From an uncultured Pseudomonadota bacterium (GTDB lineage: Bacteria > Pseudomonadota > Alphaproteobacteria > Rs-D84), in contig CASETE010000006.1 of NCBI GenBank assembly GCA_949290785.1, positions 1-64,000 on the forward strand: a stretch of DNA of 64,000 bases. Reading direction: 5' to 3'. Shown in pieces: positions 59,987 through 64,000 of this stretch; positions within the stretch are counted from its first letter, which is position 1; every line of letters starts with the position of its first letter. Below the pieces are notes generated by a model. It ran no database searches. It was given only the letters and a program-made list of their open reading frames with translations, and was not told the origin of the DNA. Made by a program: the position numbers and the translations under genes.

Positions 59987-61192
59987 ATGAAAATGCAGAT
60001 GTCTGTACTTGTATGTGCAATTATTTTGTTCGGTATGTCGCCCGTTTTCGGTGCAACTAATTTTGGCGCCCGCGCTGCGTCCAGCGTTGACTTGTCTGGA
60101 CAACCTGCCGTTCGCGAAAGAACACAGGTAAATTATCAAAAATATGAAACGCGTACTTCTACAAAAACTTACGATGAAAAAGACGCTAAAAATTTGTATT
60201 ATACTCAGCCGGAAAACCGCAGTCAGTTGTATAAACAATATGCAGATGGAACAACATCAAATGTTCGTACGACCCGGTCAGAATCATATCGCAGTGAACT
60301 AAAACGTAAGTATTACTTGGCTCATCCTTTCTTTCAACCGTTAAAAGGCAAATTCGGTTCCGTGACAGATTTATCTTATACGATGAATTCTTATGATTTC
60401 TCTATAAATCAAACCGTTCCTGTGTCTTCGGTGTTGGCGTTAAATGGTATTGATGCGACATGGGATGCAAAACAGTTTTCTATCAAAGAAGATTTCAGTT
60501 ATGGTATTACAGATCGTATCGCTATATTGGCTATGTTAAGATATGACGTGTCAAAATATAAATTTGATTGGTCTGTTGGTGAAGATGATAATATGGATGA
60601 TAACGGTTTGAATGTGTTTGGTTTAGGCGCACAGTGGAGGTTTGTAGATAATACAAATTGGATAGCAACGTTATCTGGTTATTATCAGTATCAGAAAGAT
60701 TTTTCTAATAATTTTATATTAGACTTGAAGGGCGGATATAAAATAAGTTCTTCTACTATATATGCTTTGTTGCGCGGTTGGTATATTGACATAGATGGAA
60801 ATTCTTATGGTAATGGTGTTGAAGGCAACGAATCTTCTGTATTTATTGCATATGATACAGATGTAACAAGTACGATGTACGTAGAAGGTGGTTTAGGGGT
60901 ATTCAGCGTATTGGATGAAGATTGGACCTTGAACTTTGAGGCTGTATTTGGTGACTATGATTGGCATAATCAAGCAAGCCTAAAGGCCGCAATCGGTTGG
61001 CAACCAAATGATTGGGTGGCGTTGAATTTGTATGCCAAGACGGCAGTATACGATTCTATGGACGGAAAAGATTTGGATTTTTATTGGAAAGAACCTTATG
61101 TTGGCTTGGATAATTTTACAAAACTGGGAACGGTGAATATTGATAATTATTCAGAAACAACAGTTGGTTTACAGGCAATCTTTTTGTTCTAG
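59987..61192 (+). CDS. outer-membrane beta-barrel protein, 401 aa
   Basis: Signal peptide (about 1-23, cleavage after VFG or FGA), a periplasmic N-terminal part of about 90 residues, then alternating amphipathic strands rich in aromatic residues (WSVGEDDNM, NFILDLKGGYKI, WVALNLYAKTAVY). It ends in a phenylalanine after TTVGLQAIFL, the recognition signal for BAM. No named family recognised; the barrel is probably a surface or porin-like structure. SD AAGGAG; preceded by a TATAAT box near 59958. Followed by a terminator. Confidence 0.75.
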   Translation: MKMQMSVLVCAIILFGMSPVFGATNFGARAASSVDLSGQPAVRERTQVNYQKYETRTSTKTYDEKDAKNLYYTQPENRSQLYKQYADGTTSNVRTTRSESYRSELKRKYYLAHPFFQPLKGKFGSVTDLSYTMNSYDFSINQTVPVSSVLALNGIDATWDAKQFSIKEDFSYGITDRIAILAMLRYDVSKYKFDWSVGEDDNMDDNGLNVFGLGAQWRFVDNTNWIATLSGYYQYQKDFSNNFILDLKGGYKISSSTIYALLRGWYIDIDGNSYGNGVEGNESSVFIAYDTDVTSTMYVEGGLGVFSVLDEDWTLNFEAVFGDYDWHNQASLKAAIGWQPNDWVALNLYAKTAVYDSMDGKDLDFYWKEPYVGLDNFTKLGTVNIDNYSETTVGLQAIFLF

Positions 61193-61204
61193 GACGAATA
61201 TGTT

Positions 61205-61246
61205 TGCCCCGGCTCTTATAATAAGACAAAGAACCGGGGCATTTTA
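61205..61246 (+). terminator. terminator between the two barrel genes
   Basis: TGCCCCGG/CCGGGGCA followed by TTTTAT. Confidence 0.8.
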
Positions 61247-61284
61247 TGATTGTGTGTCTGGGGTGTTTATAAGAGGGGTGAAGA

Positions 61285-62013
61285 ATGCGAAAAATATTGT
61301 GTATGTGTTTGTTATCATGTGTTTGCGTGGTTGCAGGTGGCGTCGGAACGGCAAATGCAAACGTAATAGAATACGATTCTTCTGACCCTTTGTATATGCT
61401 GAAAATAGAAGACTTGGAGTCTCAGACGTCTTTGACATATTGGGATAATGTTCTAAGACTGGGGCAGACGATTTCATACGGTTTGAATAATCGTTTAAGC
61501 GTTTCAGCAAATGTGCATTTTCAACAAGATTTTGACGGTACAGAAGATGGTTTTTCAAGTATTGATTTAGGCGGTGTTTATCGCGTTGGCATGGCAGACG
61601 GCAACAGTGCACGTATGATTTCTGATATCTTATTTGGTTTTAAATTTGGTGGCAGTTCACATGTACGTACGCCATATTTTGCAGACTCTACGTATTATGC
61701 GGGATACAGATTTGGTCGGCAATGGACGGGGCTTACGTTGGCGGCAACAATTAAATCTAGTTGGATTTTTGATGATGCGCGCGGTATGTCTTATATAGAT
61801 TTTGCACCAGAGGCATATTTTCGTATAACCCAAAATTGGAGATTGGGGGCAGATTTTATGTTACGTAAAGCAACAAACCCTCGTTATAATCAAGAGTGGT
61901 TGGGCGGAAAGGTTGTTCGTCAATATGGCAGAACACAGTACATAGGACATTTGGACTATGAATTTGAAAGCGATGAATTACAAGTTGGAGCACAAGTAAA
62001 CATTTTATTTTAG
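61285..62013 (+). CDS. outer-membrane beta-barrel protein, 242 aa
   Basis: Signal peptide (about 1-25, ending ANA), then short amphipathic strands (LSVSANVHFQQDF, NWRLGADFMLRK) and a C-terminal phenylalanine (LQVGAQVNILF), the BAM signal. Length suits an 8-10-strand barrel. It resembles the preceding barrel in organisation (TYWDNVLRLGQTISYGLNNR against the other's ISYGITDRIAI-like pattern), but they are not close paralogues. SD GAGGGG. Function unknown. Confidence 0.72.
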   Translation: MRKILCMCLLSCVCVVAGGVGTANANVIEYDSSDPLYMLKIEDLESQTSLTYWDNVLRLGQTISYGLNNRLSVSANVHFQQDFDGTEDGFSSIDLGGVYRVGMADGNSARMISDILFGFKFGGSSHVRTPYFADSTYYAGYRFGRQWTGLTLAATIKSSWIFDDARGMSYIDFAPEAYFRITQNWRLGADFMLRKATNPRYNQEWLGGKVVRQYGRTQYIGHLDYEFESDELQVGAQVNILF

Positions 62014-62039
62014 TGCTATAAAAACCTGTGTTTTTTGTA

Positions 62040-62066
62040 TTGACAAAGCGCAAAAATTTGTATAAT
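62040..62066 (+). promoter_or_regulatory. promoter of the fabD-like gene
   Basis: TTGACA (62040-62045) and TATAAT (62061-62066), both consensus though the spacer is only 15 nt; ATG 62078 is 11 nt beyond the -10 and has no SD. Confidence 0.55.
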
Positions 62067-62077
62067 TTATCGTAGTC

Positions 62078-63043
62078 ATGAAAGAAAAATTGATTTTTGT
62101 TTTCCCTGGTCAGGGTTCGCAGCATGTTGGGATGTGCAAGGATATTTATGATAATTTTCAACCTGTGCGCGAAACTTTTCAAAATATCTCTGATGTTGCA
62201 AATAAAGATATTGCAAATTTGTGTTTTAATGGCACAACAGAAGATTTGAAAAAGCCTGTAAACTCATCATTATGCATTTTTACGCATTCTGTGGCAGTAG
62301 GGCATTTGATAGAACAAGAATTTAAAAAGCCTTTGTATGAGATTGCATATGCCTTATCTGGATATTCTTTGGGGCAATATCCTGCTTTGTATTTTGCAGA
62401 CAGCATTCCGCTGGAAGAAACTGTTAAGGGGTTGGCTTCCAATGCTTTTTATGTATCTAATACTAACAGGGCAGGTGGAATGGCTTGTGTAATGGGACTG
62501 TTTAAAAATCAATTGGAAGAAATATTAGAAAAAGCCAAAACTTTCGGTTTCGTTGCCATATCTAATTATAACCTAAAAAATCAGTTCGTGGTAAGCGGCG
62601 AGACAGAAGCATTGTGTAAAGTCGTTGAATTGTCAAAACAATATGGGGCTAAACTTGCTAAAATGCTTGATGCTGCGATTCCTGTACATTGTGAATTGAT
62701 GCGAAACTCTGAAAATAAATTAATAGAGAAATTAAAGAAGGTAAATATTAAACCTCCTAAAACAAATTGGTTTTCAAGTACAACTGGTAACGTTATGGGG
62801 AGCGCAGATGACGTTAAAGCGACTTTGGCGCATCAAATGACCAAAGGGGTGCGCTGGTTAGATGTTATGGAAAAGTTTCCGGCTTATAATATAAAATATG
62901 CTTATGAGTTAGGACCGGGAACCAGTTTGACTAGCTTGATTAAAAGGGCAGATGTTGGTTGCACTGCATCGCATACAGATAATGTTAAATTCGTGCAGAA
63001 AATGTTAACAGAACTAGAAAATATGATTGTTAAGACAAGATAA
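62078..63043 (+). CDS. fabD: malonyl-CoA:ACP transacylase-like protein (FabD family)
   Basis: 321 residues of the acyltransferase fold: FVFPGQGSQHVGM at the N-terminus, nucleophile elbow GYSLGQ at about 93 (usual GHSLGE), and the catalytic histidine in PVHCELM. FabD loads malonyl groups on ACP for fatty-acid synthesis; the altered elbow (His to Tyr, Glu to Gln) and missing fab neighbours leave room for a different acyl substrate. Transcribed from its own strong promoter with a very short leader. Convergent with rarA. Confidence 0.82.
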   Translation: MKEKLIFVFPGQGSQHVGMCKDIYDNFQPVRETFQNISDVANKDIANLCFNGTTEDLKKPVNSSLCIFTHSVAVGHLIEQEFKKPLYEIAYALSGYSLGQYPALYFADSIPLEETVKGLASNAFYVSNTNRAGGMACVMGLFKNQLEEILEKAKTFGFVAISNYNLKNQFVVSGETEALCKVVELSKQYGAKLAKMLDAAIPVHCELMRNSENKLIEKLKKVNIKPPKTNWFSSTTGNVMGSADDVKATLAHQMTKGVRWLDVMEKFPAYNIKYAYELGPGTSLTSLIKRADVGCTASHTDNVKFVQKMLTELENMIVKTR

Positions 63044-63045
63044 TT

Positions 63046-64000
63046 TTATTCGTTGCTTAATTTTTTTCTTAAGTTATCCCAATAATCTAATCTTTTCTTA
63101 ATTTCGCGTTCAAAACCGCGTTCTATTGGATGATAATATTTTTGCCGGGACATTTTTTCCGGAAAACAGTTTTGTCCGCTGAAACCAGATTTTGTATCTG
63201 GTTCGTAAACGTATCCGTCACCATAACCCATTTCTTTCATCATTTTTGTTGGTGCGTTTAGTATGTTTTTAGGTGGCATCAAACTGCCTGTATCCCTTGC
63301 TGAGCTGTATGCAGACATTTGTGCGCGATAGTTCGCGGTGCTTTTGGGTGCAGTGCCAAGATAGATTACCAGTTCTGTTAAGGCAAGGTCTCCTTCGGGG
63401 CTGCCCATTCTCTCGTACAGTTGCCAAGCCGTAAGGGCCATCTGCATCGCGTTTGGGTCGGCAAGACCTATGTCTTCCATGGCAAAACGACTGAGCCTGC
63501 GAAATAAATACATTGGATCTTGACCAGATATCATCATTCTGGCTGTCCAATACAAGGCTGCATCTGTATCGCTTGCACGTAAAGATTTATGTACTGCGGA
63601 AATTAAATTATAATGCTCGTCGCCGTGTTTATCTGATAACGGTGCGCGCTTTTGTATCGCTGCGTCCAATGCTTCCGGAGACAGCATTTCCTTAAAATTT
63701 GCAGAAAGTAAATATTCAACAGTGTTTAATAAAAATCTTGCGTCGCCATCGGACATTTGCGCAAGGTGCAATCTTGCTTTATCGTCCAATGGTAAAGATT
63801 TATTTAAAAATTGTTCTGCGCGCGACATTAAAGTCATTAAATCTGTACTTGATAGCGGTTGCAAGACCCCAATGTGACAACGTGAAATCAGCGCGTTATT
63901 TAAATTAAAACTGGGGTTTTCGGTTGTTGCGCCCATAAACACAACCGTTCCATCTTCTAGATATGGTAATAGTGTGTCTTGTTGTGTTTTATTAAAACGA
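63046..64000 (-). CDS. rarA: replication-associated recombination protein RarA/MgsA (N-terminus beyond window)
   Basis: The frame runs to the window edge (about 318 C-terminal residues present); the GTG at 63942 is an internal codon. Conserved [20 protein letters not shown] leads into [14 protein letters not shown] (sensor 1 region), LISRCHIG (arginine finger), and the DDAA-like [10 protein letters not shown]. The C-terminal tetramerisation domain includes [10 protein letters not shown] and ends [18 protein letters not shown]+ ATPase related to RuvB and clamp loaders that acts at stalled forks. The 5' end is cut off. Confidence 0.93.
   Translation of the reverse strand, partial: RFNKTQQDTLLPYLEDGTVVFMGATTENPSFNLNNALISRCHIGVLQPLSSTDLMTLMSRAEQFLNKSLPLDDKARLHLAQMSDGDARFLLNTVEYLLSANFKEMLSPEALDAAIQKRAPLSDKHGDEHYNLISAVHKSLRASDTDAALYWTARMMISGQDPMYLFRRLSRFAMEDIGLADPNAMQMALTAWQLYERMGSPEGDLALTELVIYLGTAPKSTANYRAQMSAYSSARDTGSLMPPKNILNAPTKMMKEMGYGDGYVYEPDTKSGFSGQNCFPEKMSRQKYYHPIERGFEREIKKRLDYWDNLRKKLSNE

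Noticed and set aside
1-64000. CRISPR arrays, toxin-antitoxin or phage-defence islands
   Set aside because: No regularly spaced repeats and no recognisable defence genes were found on either strand.

Overview
The window reads as a contiguous stretch of chromosome from an AT-rich, Gram-negative bacterium, most likely an uncultured host-associated alphaproteobacterium. The basis is envelope and maintenance genes of that type (LolC/E, LolD, LptG, SecB, MltA, DciA/DUF721, AsmA-like protein, alphaproteobacterial-style AddB, endonuclease-type MutL) in a compact genome. Genes are densely packed, stop/start overlaps are common, and no phage, insertion sequence, CRISPR array or rRNA operon is visible. 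The lineage call is inference from gene content, not a tree.

Layout. 1-2.9 kb: end of an unknown gene, a T-box-like leader and aspS. 2.9-7.8 kb: AsmA-like protein, uvrB, tsaE. 7.8-10.5 kb: a candidate small RNA, then ftsQ and an ftsA fused in frame to ribulose-phosphate 3-epimerase. 10.5-17.8 kb: lipoproteins, a secretin-like lipoprotein, lolC/E-lolD, and five small exported proteins built from cysteine-pair modules. 17.9-18.1 kb: tRNA-Gly(UCC) and tRNA-Tyr(GUA). 18.2-37.2 kb: mostly housekeeping (argS, LpoA-like lipoprotein, rsmI, engB, addB, exonuclease III, acyl-CoA ligase, mnmE, ruvA, yebC, ruvC, dciA, mltA, secB, an MFS transporter, recA). 37.2-42.1 kb: an accessory surface-glycan island (three glycosyltransferases of GT2 type, a capsular-synthesis-type transferase, a Stealth phosphotransferase). 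42.1-50.2 kb: typA, a tandem pair of unknown paralogues, serS, trxB, a J-domain protein, xerD, a 43-residue membrane protein and lptG. 50.3-64 kb: greA, mutL, yajC-secD-secF, a degenerate S41 peptidase, a PAP2 phosphatase, ftsK, two outer-membrane barrels, a fabD-like gene and the 3' part of rarA.

Working together: yajC-secD-secF, secB, lolC/E-lolD and lptG cover protein, lipoprotein and LPS export. ftsQ, ftsA, ftsK and xerD serve division and chromosome resolution. uvrB, addB, recA, ruvA, ruvC, mutL, rarA and the exonuclease serve repair. The least ordinary items are the T-box-like leader in front of aspS, the FtsA-Rpe fusion, the cysteine-module cluster at 14.7-17.8 kb, an S41-fold protein that seems to have lost its catalytic dyad, and several genes whose -10 box lies exactly 7 nt before the start codon, suggesting leaderless mRNAs.
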